DNA of 64,000 bases from Arthrobacter ipis (GCF_014694315.1 NZ_JAAOXD010000009.1:131854-195853); one strand, 5' to 3'; counted from the stretch's first letter, positions 8,240 through 17,089 are shown. A program made the numbers and translations. The notes: a model not told the origin generated them from the sequence alone.

Positions 8240-9739
8240 ATGGACACCCTCAACGAACTGCTGAACGGCTTCGCGGCCGCCCTCACCTGGCAGAACCTCA
8301 TCTTCGCGTTCCTGGGCTGCCTGCTGGGCACGGTGATCGGCGTCCTTCCTGGCATCGGCCCGGTGGCCGGCGTCGCCCTGCTCATCCCGCTCACGCTCAA
8401 CATGGACCCCACCGGCTCGATCATCATGCTTTGTGCCATCTTTTACGGCACGGCCTACGGGGGAACCATCACCAGCGTGCTGCTGAACACCCCGGGTGAA
8501 GCAGCATCGGCCATCACCACCATCGACGGCCACGCGATGACAAAGATGGGCAAGGCCGGTGCGGCCCTTACCATCGCCGCCATCGGCTCCTTCGTCGGCG
8601 GCACCATCGCCACCCTCGGACTCGTCGCTGCCGCCAAACCCCTGGGCGAACTCGGCCTGCTCGTCGGTCCCCCGGAGTTCTTCGCCCTCATGGTTGTCGG
8701 CATCTCCCTGCTCGTGGCGCTGGCCGGCAAATCGATGGTCAAGGCCCTGATCTCCGGAGCTCTTGGCCTGCTCATCTCCATGGTGGGCATCGACCCTGTG
8801 GCCGGCGCACCCCGCTTCACGTTTGGCATGGACCGGCTCCTGGACGGCGTGAGCTTTGTGGCCGTCATCGTCGGCGTCTTCGGCCTGTCCGAGATCCTCT
8901 CCTACCGCAAGGGTGAGTCAACCGTCGTGCACGCCCCCGGCTTCCGGTCCCTCCTGCCCACCAGGAACGAATGGCGCCGGAGCGCACCGTCCATGGCCCG
9001 CGGAACCGGCATCGGCTTCGGCCTCGGCCTGATACCCGGCATGACGGGATCGGTCGCGTCCCTGCTCTCCTACGGCGCCGAGAAGAAGTTCTCCAAGCAC
9101 CGGAACGAACTGGGCAAGGGCGCCGTCGAAGGTGTTGCCGGGCCGGAGACGGCCAACAACGCCCATGCCAACGCCGCGCTCATCCCGCTGTTCACCCTCG
9201 GCATTCCTGCTTCGCCGACCATCGCCGTCCTCATGGGTGCCTTCCTCCAGCAGGGCCTCACCCCGGGACCGACGCTGTTCACCGAGCACTCCGAGATTGC
9301 CTGGGCGATCATCGCCAGCCTCTTCATCGGCAACCTCCTGCTGGTGCTCCTCAACGTCCCACTGGTTGGCCTGTGGACCTCCATCCTGCGGGTCCCGGCT
9401 CCGATCCTGACAGCGCTGATCCTGCTCTTCATGGTCATCGGCGCGTACACCATCAACTTCAGCGTCTTCGATGTCTTCGTGATGATCGGCTTCGGCCTGC
9501 TGGGCCTGGCCCTTCGGCACCTGGAGATCCCGCTGGCCCCCATGGTCCTCACCCTGGTCCTGGGCCCGCTGATGGAACGGTCGCTGCGCGAATCACTGGA
9601 AATCTCCCAGGGCGACTTCAGTATCTTCCTCAACCGCCCCATCTCGGCCGTGCTCATCGCACTGGGGCTCCTGATCATCTGCAGCCCGCTGCTGAAGCTC
9701 CGCAAGCCCAAGGCCCTGACCGACGACCCCGAAACCTAG
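8240..9739 (+). CDS. tctA: Tripartite tricarboxylate transporter, large permease TctA
   Basis: 499 residues with about 11-12 membrane segments, typical of TctA. Family hallmarks include GVLPGIGPVAGVALLIPLT near the N-terminus, GTAYGGTITSVLLNTPGE, and GPETANNAHANAALIPLF in the second half. It carries the carboxylate across the membrane using the ion gradient. It lies 2 bases after tctB and so is translationally coupled. Substrates of the family range from citrate and tartrate to aromatic acids; the real one here is not visible. Confidence 0.93.
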   Translation: MDTLNELLNGFAAALTWQNLIFAFLGCLLGTVIGVLPGIGPVAGVALLIPLTLNMDPTGSIIMLCAIFYGTAYGGTITSVLLNTPGEAASAITTIDGHAMTKMGKAGAALTIAAIGSFVGGTIATLGLVAAAKPLGELGLLVGPPEFFALMVVGISLLVALAGKSMVKALISGALGLLISMVGIDPVAGAPRFTFGMDRLLDGVSFVAVIVGVFGLSEILSYRKGESTVVHAPGFRSLLPTRNEWRRSAPSMARGTGIGFGLGLIPGMTGSVASLLSYGAEKKFSKHRNELGKGAVEGVAGPETANNAHANAALIPLFTLGIPASPTIAVLMGAFLQQGLTPGPTLFTEHSEIAWAIIASLFIGNLLLVLLNVPLVGLWTSILRVPAPILTALILLFMVIGAYTINFSVFDVFVMIGFGLLGLALRHLEIPLAPMVLTLVLGPLMERSLRESLEISQGDFSIFLNRPISAVLIALGLLIICSPLLKLRKPKALTDDPET

Positions 9740-9794
9740 ACCCCAACCCGCGCTCCCCTCAACCAACAAACAATCTCTTCGAAGGAGAAGACAC

Positions 9795-10796
9795 ATGTCT
9801 CGCAAGAAAGTAACCGCAGCCATTGCTGCCGCCGCCCTGCTCGCCCTCACCGGGTGCGGTGCCAACTCCGGCGCAACCTCCGCAGCCGGCGGCGACTTCC
9901 CCAAGAAGGGCAAGTCCATTGACCTCGTCGTCGCCTTCTCCTCGGGCGGGGCCGTGGACACCGCAGCCCGCCTGGTCCAGCCCGTCCTGGAGAAGGAACT
10001 CGGCACCAACGTCGAGGTCATCAACAAGCCTGGCGCCGGCGGCCAGATCGGCTACACCCAACTGACCAGCGCCAAGCCCGACGGCTACACCATCGGCGCC
10101 ACCGGTTCCCCGTCCGTCGTCGTGTCCCCCCTGGACCCCGCCCGCGGCGCGAAATACACCCGCAGCAGCTTCCAGCCGCTGGGCCGCCAGGTCATTGATC
10201 CGGCCGTCATCGCCGTCCAACCGGACAGCCCGTACAAGACGCTGAAAGAACTGCTGGACGCGGCCAAGGCCAAGCCCAAGTCCATGACCGCCAGCACCAC
10301 CGGTCTGCAGACCGGCGAGCACTTCGCGCTTGCGCAGATCCAGGAAACCACGGGCGCCGAGTTCGCACCGGTGCACTTCTCCGAAGGAGCCTCTCAGGCC
10401 ACCACGGCATTCCTCGGCAAGCACGTCGACATCCTGGTGGCCAACGTCAGCGACGTCACAGACCTGACCAAGCAGAACAAGGCCCGCGTCCTGGGCATCA
10501 TGACCGCCGAGCGGTCCCCGTCGCTTCCGGACGTCCCCACGTTCAAGGAAAGCGGTTACGACGTCGAGGCCGGCACCGCCCGCGGTTACTCCGCCCCCGC
10601 CGGCCTGCCGGACGCCGTCGCCAAGAAGCTCGAGGCCGCCTTCAAGAAGGCCATCGAGGACCCGGAGGTCGTCAAGAAGATGAACGACCTCGGCCTGCAG
10701 ACCAGCTACCTCTCCGGCAAGGACTACGGGACGTTCTGGGCAGGACAGGAGGCGGACTTCAAGAAGGTTCTGCCGATGGTCCAAAAGAAAGACTAA
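9795..10796 (+). CDS. tctC: Tripartite tricarboxylate transporter substrate-binding lipoprotein TctC
   Basis: 333 residues with a lipoprotein signal peptide ending in the lipobox LLALTGC, so the mature protein is anchored outside the membrane through Cys21. The Bug/TctC fold is evident: DLVVAFSSGGAVDTAARL, NKPGAGGQIGYTQL, and SPSLPDVPTFKESGYDVE near the C-terminus. GAAGGAG precedes the ATG at good spacing. It delivers the ligand to TctAB. The extra gap before the gene (55 bases) may allow higher expression of the binding protein, as is common for such systems. Confidence 0.93.
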   Translation: MSRKKVTAAIAAAALLALTGCGANSGATSAAGGDFPKKGKSIDLVVAFSSGGAVDTAARLVQPVLEKELGTNVEVINKPGAGGQIGYTQLTSAKPDGYTIGATGSPSVVVSPLDPARGAKYTRSSFQPLGRQVIDPAVIAVQPDSPYKTLKELLDAAKAKPKSMTASTTGLQTGEHFALAQIQETTGAEFAPVHFSEGASQATTAFLGKHVDILVANVSDVTDLTKQNKARVLGIMTAERSPSLPDVPTFKESGYDVEAGTARGYSAPAGLPDAVAKKLEAAFKKAIEDPEVVKKMNDLGLQTSYLSGKDYGTFWAGQEADFKKVLPMVQKKD

Positions 10797-10875
10797 GTCC
10801 AGAAGAAGGACTAGCCCGCCCGCGTACACCCCACCGATCCACGCCCATACCAACACCACCAGGGAAGACACCGCC

Positions 10876-11502
10876 ATGACCACCCCCGCCCTTCAGGACA
10901 CCTCCTTCACCCGCCCGGACCAGGGACTGGTCGACCGGCTGGCCAAGCTGCCCGCCGCCAACATCGGTGACGCCATGGACCGGCTGGGAGTTGCCGACTC
11001 CGCGATCCAGGCGATCTGGCCCGGGGCGAAAATCGCGGGCCCCGCTTTCACCGTCTGGACCCGCCCCGGGGACAACCAGGGCATCCACCAGGCCCTGGGG
11101 CTGGCCAAGCCGGGGGATGTCATCGTGGTCTCCGGGGGCGGCGACGCGTCCCGCGCCCTCCTGGGCGAACTGATCGGCGAGCGCGCCATCAACCTCGGCA
11201 TCGCGGGCTTCGCCCTTGACGGTGCGGCCCGCGATGCCGAGGCCCTCGGCGAGATCGGCATGCCGGTCTTCGCCCGGGCGGTCACCCCTGCAGGCCCGTA
11301 CAAGAACGGCCCGCACCGCATCGGCGGCCCCGTCGCCTTCGGCGGCGTTCCCGTCCTGCCCGGCGACATCATCATCGGTGACTCCGACGGCGTCGTGGTC
11401 ATCCCCCTGGAGCAGGCCGAGGCGGTGGCGGAAGCCGCCGAAGCCGTCTTCGCCGACGAAACCAACCGCCGGGCGTCGATCGTCGCCGCCCGCGGCCAGT
11501 AA
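10876..11502 (+). CDS. RraA-family protein, 4-hydroxy-4-methyl-2-oxoglutarate aldolase type
   Basis: The 208-residue RraA-like fold has the aldolase-type motifs GFALDGAARDAEAL (with the Arg-Asp metal/substrate pair) and PGDIIIGDSDGVVVIP. Members of this branch are class II pyruvate aldolases that cleave 4-hydroxy-2-oxoacids from protocatechuate/gallate degradation; others are RNase E regulators. The neighbouring carboxylate transporter and dehydrogenase favour the aldolase role, but the substrate is inference. Confidence 0.8.
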   Translation: MTTPALQDTSFTRPDQGLVDRLAKLPAANIGDAMDRLGVADSAIQAIWPGAKIAGPAFTVWTRPGDNQGIHQALGLAKPGDVIVVSGGGDASRALLGELIGERAINLGIAGFALDGAARDAEALGEIGMPVFARAVTPAGPYKNGPHRIGGPVAFGGVPVLPGDIIIGDSDGVVVIPLEQAEAVAEAAEAVFADETNRRASIVAARGQ

Positions 11503-11519
11503 GTAAGGAAACACATCCC

Positions 11520-12305
11520 ATGACAAAGTGCACCATCATCGGCCTGGGCGAAGCAGGTGCGGCCTACGCGGAAGCACTCGCCGCCGCGGGCCACCAGGTC
11601 ACCGGGTTTGACCCGGTGGCCACCGCCACCCCGCAGGGAACGTCCCGGGCAGCCACCGCCGCCGAAGCCTGCAAGGGCGCGGACATCGTCCTGGTGCTCA
11701 CCGGCGCGGCCGCTGCCCGCAGCGTCGCCACGGAGTGCCTGCCGGTGCTCCCGGCAGGCAGCACCTATGCCGACTTCACGTCCTCATCCCCCGCTGTGAT
11801 GCAGGAGCTCGGCCAGCTGCCCGGCCAGGCGAGCTTTGCGGACGTCGCGATCCTTGGGCCCGTCGCCGCCCTGGGCGCCAAAACGCCGCTCATGGTCAGC
11901 GGTCCCGGATCTGCTGCGGTGGCGCAGCTGCTGACGCCGCTGGGTGTCGACGTCGAAATCGCCGACGGCGGGCCGGGGGCGGCCATGTCCCACAAGCTGC
12001 TGCGCAGCGTCCTGATGAAGGGCCTGGCATCGGTGGTGGTGGAAGCGGTCACCGCCGGCCAGGCAGCCGGACTTGAAAGCTGGATCCGGGAGCAGATCGC
12101 CCGCCAGCTCGCCGGTGACGGCCAGGCCGTCATCGACAGGTTCCTCGAGGGAACGTCCAAGCACGCCGTGCGCCGTTCGCGGGAAATGCAGGACACTGCG
12201 CAATACCTTGCCGAACTCGGTGTCCCCGCAGAAATGACGGTCGCTTCGGCTGCTGCGCTGACGCGCATCGCTGCGGCACCGGCACCGGAGGCCGCCCTGC
12301 GCTGA
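11520..12305 (+). CDS. NAD(P)-binding beta-hydroxyacid-dehydrogenase-like oxidoreductase
   Basis: 261 residues. The N-terminal Rossmann fold begins TIIGLGEAGAAYAEAL, with an acidic residue after strand 2 (GFDP) that suggests NAD preference. The C-terminal helical domain carries MSHKLLRSVLMKGLAS, with the lysine expected for this superfamily, and resembles DUF1932-type domains. It is placed 17 bases after the aldolase and probably reduces or oxidises a product of the same pathway. The exact substrate is unknown. Confidence 0.8.
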   Translation: MTKCTIIGLGEAGAAYAEALAAAGHQVTGFDPVATATPQGTSRAATAAEACKGADIVLVLTGAAAARSVATECLPVLPAGSTYADFTSSSPAVMQELGQLPGQASFADVAILGPVAALGAKTPLMVSGPGSAAVAQLLTPLGVDVEIADGGPGAAMSHKLLRSVLMKGLASVVVEAVTAGQAAGLESWIREQIARQLAGDGQAVIDRFLEGTSKHAVRRSREMQDTAQYLAELGVPAEMTVASAAALTRIAAAPAPEAALR

Positions 12306-12342
12306 ACGCGCATGAGGCAGAATCAATAAAAGGGAGTCAACG

Positions 12343-12387
12343 ATGAATCCGGAAGCAAACGAACACCCCAAAGGAGCAGCCCGATGA
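12343..12387 (+). CDS. 14-codon upstream open reading frame
   Basis: AAAGGGAG is followed by an ATG at 12343 encoding MNPEANEHPKGAAR, whose TGA overlaps the ATG of the TRAP-type permease as ATGA. A ribosome translating this mini-gene would end exactly on the permease start, so it may act as a coupling leader. The peptide itself has no recognisable function. It could also be chance. Confidence 0.35.
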   Translation: MNPEANEHPKGAAR

Positions 12388-13718
12388 TCGGCATCTGGGC
12401 ACTCGGAGCCTATCTGGCTGTCATTCTGCTCTGGACGACTGTCATCAAACGCAGCGTCGGCGAAGCGATGCTCCTCGGATTCCTCGTTGTCCTTCCGTTT
12501 ACCGGGGCCGCCGGCCAGGTCGGCTGGGACGCGTTCTACGACGCCATCACCGATGAAATCGTCTATGCCACCATGGCGTTCGTCTTCATGGGGTACCTGC
12601 TGGAACGGACCGGCGTGCTGGACCGGCTCATCGACCTGCTTAACTCCCTGATCGGAGGGGTCAAGGGCGGTCCGGCCTGGGTCTCCACGGTCGCGTCGGC
12701 CGGCCTGGGCGGCGTGGTGCACAATCAAGCCGCGATCGCCGCGACCGTAGGCTCGGTGACTATCCCGTGGATGGAAAAGTCCCGCCTCGACAAACCGTCC
12801 GCGGCAACGCTCGTGGCAGGGAACGCGGGAATGGGCATCACGTTCCCGTTCAGCGCCTCCATGTTCGTCCTCGTGGGATCCTCCACCGTCGGGCCGCTGC
12901 TAAAGGTCAACGACCTCGTCCTACCCCTGCTGATCGGTGGGCTCTGGTGCTTCCTGCACCGCCTGATCGTCACCTACGTGCTGATCCGCAAGAGCGACAT
13001 GGCACCCCTCGACCCGGCGCACCGGACACCCGTCCGCCGGGCGTTCGCCCAAGGCTGGGCCACCATGATCCTGTTCGTGGTGGTGGCCGTCCCGCTGATC
13101 CTCACCTCCGGCCCGATCGCCGATACCCTCTCGGACTGGACGGGCTCGGACGTGGCCAAGACCGTCAGCGTCATCGTCTGGATCCCTGTGGTCCTGATCC
13201 TCACGGGAATCATCCTCGGACGGAAAAGGCTGCCCCGCGGCAGGAAGGCCTACTGGGACTTCCTGCAGCAGTCCGCACCGCGCTTCGGGGTCGTCGGCGT
13301 CACGGTGGTTTTCGCCTTCGCGGGCGCCAACGCCCTGGCCGCCACCGGGTTGCCCAAACAAATGACGGCACTCCTGAACCAGTTCAACCTGCCGCTGTGG
13401 CTGCTGGCCATCCTGATCGGACTGATTGTCATCGCTGTGGCGGCACCCCTGTCCGCGACGGCGACCATGGCCGCCGTCGGAACCGTGGGTGTGGCGACGC
13501 TGGTGGCCGCCGGCGTTCCGGCCACCACGGCGGCAGTCGCCGTGCTGGTCTTCTCCTCCTGCGAGGCGGCCGTGCCGCCCGGTGGTGCTCCGCTTTACGT
13601 CGCGTGCGGCATCGCCGATGTTGATCCGTACAAGACGTTTGCCCGCTTGTTCGTCCTCTACGCCCTGCCGCTGCTGGCCATCGGCGTGCTGATCGCCGTC
13701 GGCGTCCTGCCGACCTAA
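12384..13718 (+). CDS. TRAP-type/DctM-like large permease
   Basis: 444 residues with about 11-12 membrane segments. The closing motif CEAAVPPGGAPLYVACGIAD and the GGVVHNQAAIAATVGSVTIP region fit the ion-transporter/TRAP large permease superfamily. There is no DctP binding protein and no full-size DctQ subunit nearby, unlike classical TRAP systems; the small two-segment protein that follows may be its partner. It probably moves an organic acid of the same pathway. AAAGGAG precedes the start. Confidence 0.8.
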   Translation: MIGIWALGAYLAVILLWTTVIKRSVGEAMLLGFLVVLPFTGAAGQVGWDAFYDAITDEIVYATMAFVFMGYLLERTGVLDRLIDLLNSLIGGVKGGPAWVSTVASAGLGGVVHNQAAIAATVGSVTIPWMEKSRLDKPSAATLVAGNAGMGITFPFSASMFVLVGSSTVGPLLKVNDLVLPLLIGGLWCFLHRLIVTYVLIRKSDMAPLDPAHRTPVRRAFAQGWATMILFVVVAVPLILTSGPIADTLSDWTGSDVAKTVSVIVWIPVVLILTGIILGRKRLPRGRKAYWDFLQQSAPRFGVVGVTVVFAFAGANALAATGLPKQMTALLNQFNLPLWLLAILIGLIVIAVAAPLSATATMAAVGTVGVATLVAAGVPATTAAVAVLVFSSCEAAVPPGGAPLYVACGIADVDPYKTFARLFVLYALPLLAIGVLIAVGVLPT

Positions 13719-13730
13719 GGAAGCGTCGAA

Positions 13731-13988
13731 ATGCAGAAGCTACGACACACCATCAACGCCGTCTTCGTGATCAGCCTGGCGGTACTCCTCATCGCCGGGA
13801 TAGTTTTCGTTGCCGGCCAGGCCCTGGCCCTGATCACCGGGCAGGGCGACTGGCTCGCAGTCCTCAACGAAGCCGTCAAAGGCCCCGCGTGCATCGCCGC
13901 GTCCGTCTGCGCGATCGCCGGTTTCCTCCTCAGCTACAAGACCTCGGCGAAACAGAACAACCCGCAGCAGGAAGCCCGCACCCCATGA
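13731..13988 (+). CDS. Small two-segment membrane protein, possible permease partner
   Basis: 85 residues with membrane segments at about 10-33 (VFVISLAVLLIAGIVFVAGQ) and 50-68 (ACIAASVCAIAGFLLSY) and a polar tail. It sits 12 bases after the permease gene with AAGGAAG upstream and overlaps the next gene by ATGA. DctQ subunits usually have four segments and about 160 residues, so this is not a normal DctQ; a shortened companion subunit is inference. Confidence 0.65.
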   Translation: MQKLRHTINAVFVISLAVLLIAGIVFVAGQALALITGQGDWLAVLNEAVKGPACIAASVCAIAGFLLSYKTSAKQNNPQQEARTP

Positions 13989-14974
13989 CATCCACGGAAT
14001 CCGGCACTACCTATCCCTCCTACGTGGCGTTGCTGGAACGGGAAGGGCGCCTCGCGGGAACCTCGTGGGGCCTGTTTCCCGACGCCGAGCGCGGTACGCC
14101 GTCCTTCATCCAGCCTGATTCCGTCCGGGACGCCGCGGACTGCGTCCGGACCGGCACCGTCTTCGGCCTCGACTACCCCGCCGACGCGTTCGACCCCGGC
14201 ATGTCCCTGAAGCGAAGGGCTCCCCGGCACACGATCTACTCCGCGCACCCAGCCCACCGAGACGACTTCCTCGACGGTTACTACCTGCAGGGCTCCAGCC
14301 AGATCGACGGGCTCCGGCACCGCCGGGCGGACGACGTCGGCTTCTACAACGGCACGCCCGACGACGACATCCGGGAGGGAACCGCAGCCCTCGGAATCCA
14401 AACCTGGGCCGAGCAGCCCATCGTCGTCCGGGGCGTGCTGGTGGACCTCGACCTATACTGCCGGGACCAGGGCACGCCGATCGACCATGCGGCCGGGGAG
14501 TCTCTTGGACTCGGCCTGATCCAGGCTGCCGTCCGGGCCCAGTCCGTGGCCCTCCGTCCCGGCGATATCCTCATGCTGCACACGGGGTGGTGCGAGTGGT
14601 TCCTCGCGCTCCCGGCCGGGGAAAAGGAGAGCCAGCGCGACAGCCGCCGGGCCAGCGGCATCGAACAGTCGGCAGAGTTCGTCGCCTGGGCCTGGGACAA
14701 CCAACTGGCCGTCATCGCCGCCGACAACTTCGCCGTCGAGTGCCTGCCCCCGGTCCCCTCCAGTCCGTTCCGGAGCACAGCGCCCAATGATCACGGCATG
14801 ATGCACCAGCAGTTGCTCGCCAAGCTCGGACTGCCGCTGGGGGAACTCTGGCAGCTTGGCCCGCTCAGCCGGCACATGAAGGCCACTGGCAACTGGGACG
14901 CCCTGGTCACCGTCAAACCGCTGAACATCACCGGCGCCACGGGGTCACCGGCTAACGCCACGGCAGTGACGTAG
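13985..14974 (+). CDS. Cyclase-family hydrolase (kynurenine-formamidase-like)
   Basis: The 329-residue protein belongs to the metal-dependent cyclase superfamily. The region LQGSSQIDGLRHRR corresponds to the HxGTHxDxxxH metal site but in the variant form GSSQxDxLxH seen in the larger branch. Other marks are QPIVVRGVLVDL, LRPGDILMLHTGW and VIAADNFAVECLPP. The start at ATG 13985 overlaps the previous stop by 4 bases. It probably hydrolyses a lactone or amide feeding the acid taken up by the transporters. Confidence 0.8.
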   Translation: MTSTESGTTYPSYVALLEREGRLAGTSWGLFPDAERGTPSFIQPDSVRDAADCVRTGTVFGLDYPADAFDPGMSLKRRAPRHTIYSAHPAHRDDFLDGYYLQGSSQIDGLRHRRADDVGFYNGTPDDDIREGTAALGIQTWAEQPIVVRGVLVDLDLYCRDQGTPIDHAAGESLGLGLIQAAVRAQSVALRPGDILMLHTGWCEWFLALPAGEKESQRDSRRASGIEQSAEFVAWAWDNQLAVIAADNFAVECLPPVPSSPFRSTAPNDHGMMHQQLLAKLGLPLGELWQLGPLSRHMKATGNWDALVTVKPLNITGATGSPANATAVT

Positions 14975-15085
14975 CCTAGCCGGCAGTTTCCGCCGCCGTG
15001 CCTGGGCGGTGAGTTCGTGCGCGCCGTAGCTGTTGTCGTCGGGACTGACATGCACGCCGGTGCGGCCAAGCGGGCGGTACTCCAT
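14945..15085 (-). pseudogene. 5' remnant of an aldo/keto reductase gene
   Basis: The reverse strand has a very good ribosome site (GAAGAAGGAG) before ATG 15085 and encodes MEYRPLGRTGVHVSP. This is the conserved beginning of a different aldo/keto reductase subfamily from its neighbour. After residue 15 similarity stops and the frame ends at 46 residues. The rest of the gene (normally about 330 residues) is gone. It lies just after the intact aldo/keto reductase on the same strand and its end overlaps the end of the convergent cyclase gene. Confidence 0.6.
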
Positions 15086-15107
15086 GGTGGCTCCTTCTTC
15101 TTTGTTT

Positions 15108-15995
15108 TCAGGCCTCGGGAATGACCATGGCGAAACGCTCAATGCGGGCCTCGTCCGGGTCCGGTCCGTTGCGCACGCCGGCGTCGAGGGCATCGATCGA
15201 TGCGAGCTCGTCGGCACTGAGCTCGAAGTCGAAGACGTCGAAGTTCTCCGCAATGCGTGCCGGGTTGGTCGATTTCGGGATCGCCGAGCGGCCCTGCTGC
15301 AGGTGCCAGCGCAGCATGACCTGGGCAGGGCTCTTGCCGTGCGCCTGCCCGATGGCGGCGATAGTGCGGTCTTCCATCACGTTCCGGCGGTCCTCGCCCC
15401 AGCCGGGGTAGAAGGTGATGCCGCCGATGGGGGACCAGGCCTGGGTGAGGATGCCGTTTTCGGCGTCGGCTGCCTGGACGTCCCTCTGGGTGAAGTAGGG
15501 GTGCAGCTCGATCTGGTTCACGGCCGGAACGACGTCGGTCGCGGCGAGCAGCTGCTCCAGGTGGTGCGGCATGAAGTTGCTGACGCCGATTGCCCGGACG
15601 CGCCCGTCGGCGAGGAGGGTCTCCAGCGCCCTGTACGCGGCGATGGTTTTCTCGAACCGGTCGGGTGCGGGCTGGTGCAGGATAAGCAGGTCGAGGTAGT
15701 CGACGCCGAGTTTGGCCACCGCCTTCTCCCAGGCGTGCAGGGTCTCGTCGTAGCCGTAGTCGCTCACCCAGACCTTGGTCTCGATGAACACGTCCGCACG
15801 GTCGACGCCGGAACGGCGGATGCCTTCGCCCACCTCCCGTTCGTTGCCGTACGCGGCGGCGGTGTCGATGTGCCGGTAGCCGGCCGCCAGCGCTGCCTCG
15901 ACCGCCGCCGTCGTCTTCTCCGGTGGGCTTTGGAAAACGCCCAAACCGAGGGCGGGCATCGTGATGCCGCTGTTGAGTGTAAGTTCGGGTTTCAT
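15108..15995 (-). CDS. Aldo/keto reductase
   Basis: 295 residues with the full AKR catalytic tetrad: Asp and Tyr in HIDTAAAYGNEREVG, Lys in FIETKVWVSDYG, and His in LLILHQPAPDRF. The NADPH-binding C-terminal motif is AIPKSTNPARIAEN. It is a cytoplasmic NADPH-dependent carbonyl reductase of the 2,5-diketo-gluconate-reductase type. The start is MKPELTLNSGI at 15995; the 37 upstream codons overlap the divergent regulator. It is probably controlled by that regulator. Confidence 0.9.
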   Translation of the reverse strand: MKPELTLNSGITMPALGLGVFQSPPEKTTAAVEAALAAGYRHIDTAAAYGNEREVGEGIRRSGVDRADVFIETKVWVSDYGYDETLHAWEKAVAKLGVDYLDLLILHQPAPDRFEKTIAAYRALETLLADGRVRAIGVSNFMPHHLEQLLAATDVVPAVNQIELHPYFTQRDVQAADAENGILTQAWSPIGGITFYPGWGEDRRNVMEDRTIAAIGQAHGKSPAQVMLRWHLQQGRSAIPKSTNPARIAENFDVFDFELSADELASIDALDAGVRNGPDPDEARIERFAMVIPEA

Positions 15996-16084
15996 GCCTT
16001 CAATGCAACCGTGATTTCGCAGAGGCCGGGAGTGCCTGTCGTTCCGGGTAATGCCAGTGCCTCCCTCGGGCATCAGCCGCCGCG

Positions 16085-16097
16085 TAGCGTTGATGCC
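16085..16097 (+). promoter_or_regulatory. -10 element and leaderless start
   Basis: TAGCGT at 16085-16090, 7 bases, then ATG 16098; there is no Shine-Dalgarno sequence. The geometry fits a leaderless transcript of the HTH regulator. Confidence 0.4.
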
Positions 16098-16979
16098 ATG
16101 ACACACAGCGACGACGTGCGGAAATTCCTGACCTCCCGGCGGGCCAGGATCACGCCCGAGGAAGCCGGCTTACCGGTCTACGGCGGGAACCGGCGCGTGG
16201 CCGGGCTGCGCCGCGAGGAAGTCGCCATGCTCGCCGGAATGAGCATCGATTACTACATCCGTTTGGAGCGCGGAAACCTCTCCGGCGCCTCCGACAGCGT
16301 CATCGAAGCCCTTGCCCGGGCCCTGAAGCTCGACGACGCCGAAACGGCTCACCTCTTCGACCTCGCCCGCGCGGCCACCGCCTCCCCCCGGGTGCGGCGC
16401 AAGCGCAGCCCGCAGACAGTACGGCCGAGCGTCCAGCGAGTCATTGATGCGATTACGACGGCGCCGGCATGGGTCCGCAACGACCGCGGCGACGTCCTGG
16501 CGGCCAACGAACTCGGCCGGGCGCTGTACCTGGACCTGATGGCCGAGCAGGTCACCCCGCCGAACAGCGCACGGTTCACCTTCCTGAACCCGAAGGCGCG
16601 GGAGTTCTTTGCCGACTGGGAGCGCGCCGCGGACGACATCGTCGCGGTCCTGCGCTCCACCGCGGGGAAGAACCCCTACGACAAGGACCTCTCGGATCTG
16701 ATCGGCGAACTCTCGACCCGCAGCGAGGAGTTCCGCATCCGGTGGGCCAGGCACGACGTGAAGTACCACCGCACCGGCCGCAAACGGCTCCACCACCCGA
16801 TCGTCGGGGACCTGGACCTGAGCTTCGAAGCGCTCGAGCTCCCCGCTGATCCCGGGCTACGGATCAACGTGTACACGGCAGACCCCAATACACCGTCGGA
16901 AGACGCGCTGAAAGTCCTTGCGAGCTGGGCCGCCACTCAACGGGCAACGGCAGAAATGCCCGTCGAGGAGAAGAAGTAA
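16098..16979 (+). CDS. Helix-turn-helix regulator with MmyB-type ligand-binding domain
   Basis: The 293-residue protein has an N-terminal XRE-type HTH (about residues 10-75: VAGLRREEVAMLAGMSIDYYIRLE). It is joined to the MmyB-like sensor region (about 105-270), with AWVRNDRGDVLAANELG, FLNPKAREFF and HPIVGDLDLSFEALELP. This family usually represses the adjacent divergent oxidoreductase gene, here the aldo/keto reductase 103 bases away. The ligand is unknown; a fatty acid has been seen in one relative's structure. Confidence 0.88.
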   Translation: MTHSDDVRKFLTSRRARITPEEAGLPVYGGNRRVAGLRREEVAMLAGMSIDYYIRLERGNLSGASDSVIEALARALKLDDAETAHLFDLARAATASPRVRRKRSPQTVRPSVQRVIDAITTAPAWVRNDRGDVLAANELGRALYLDLMAEQVTPPNSARFTFLNPKAREFFADWERAADDIVAVLRSTAGKNPYDKDLSDLIGELSTRSEEFRIRWARHDVKYHRTGRKRLHHPIVGDLDLSFEALELPADPGLRINVYTADPNTPSEDALKVLASWAATQRATAEMPVEEKK

Positions 16980-17089
16980 CCGGCCGTCGCCCCAGCCCCG
17001 CACCCGGCGACTTGTTAGCCACGTCACATTGGTCTATCGTAGTCGGGGGCCACAGCGTGGTGGCCCTTTCTAAATTGGGGAGAAAATTA

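Noticed and set aside
9759..10883. 374-codon open frame on the minus strand
   Set aside because: It is the complement of tctC in a GC-rich gene, with no family-like motifs and no ribosome site; tctC has a lipobox, good start and operon position.
15033..16097. Long upstream extension of the HTH regulator frame
   Set aside because: The extension is antisense to the aldo/keto reductase; the regulator family begins at 16098, where a leaderless promoter also fits.
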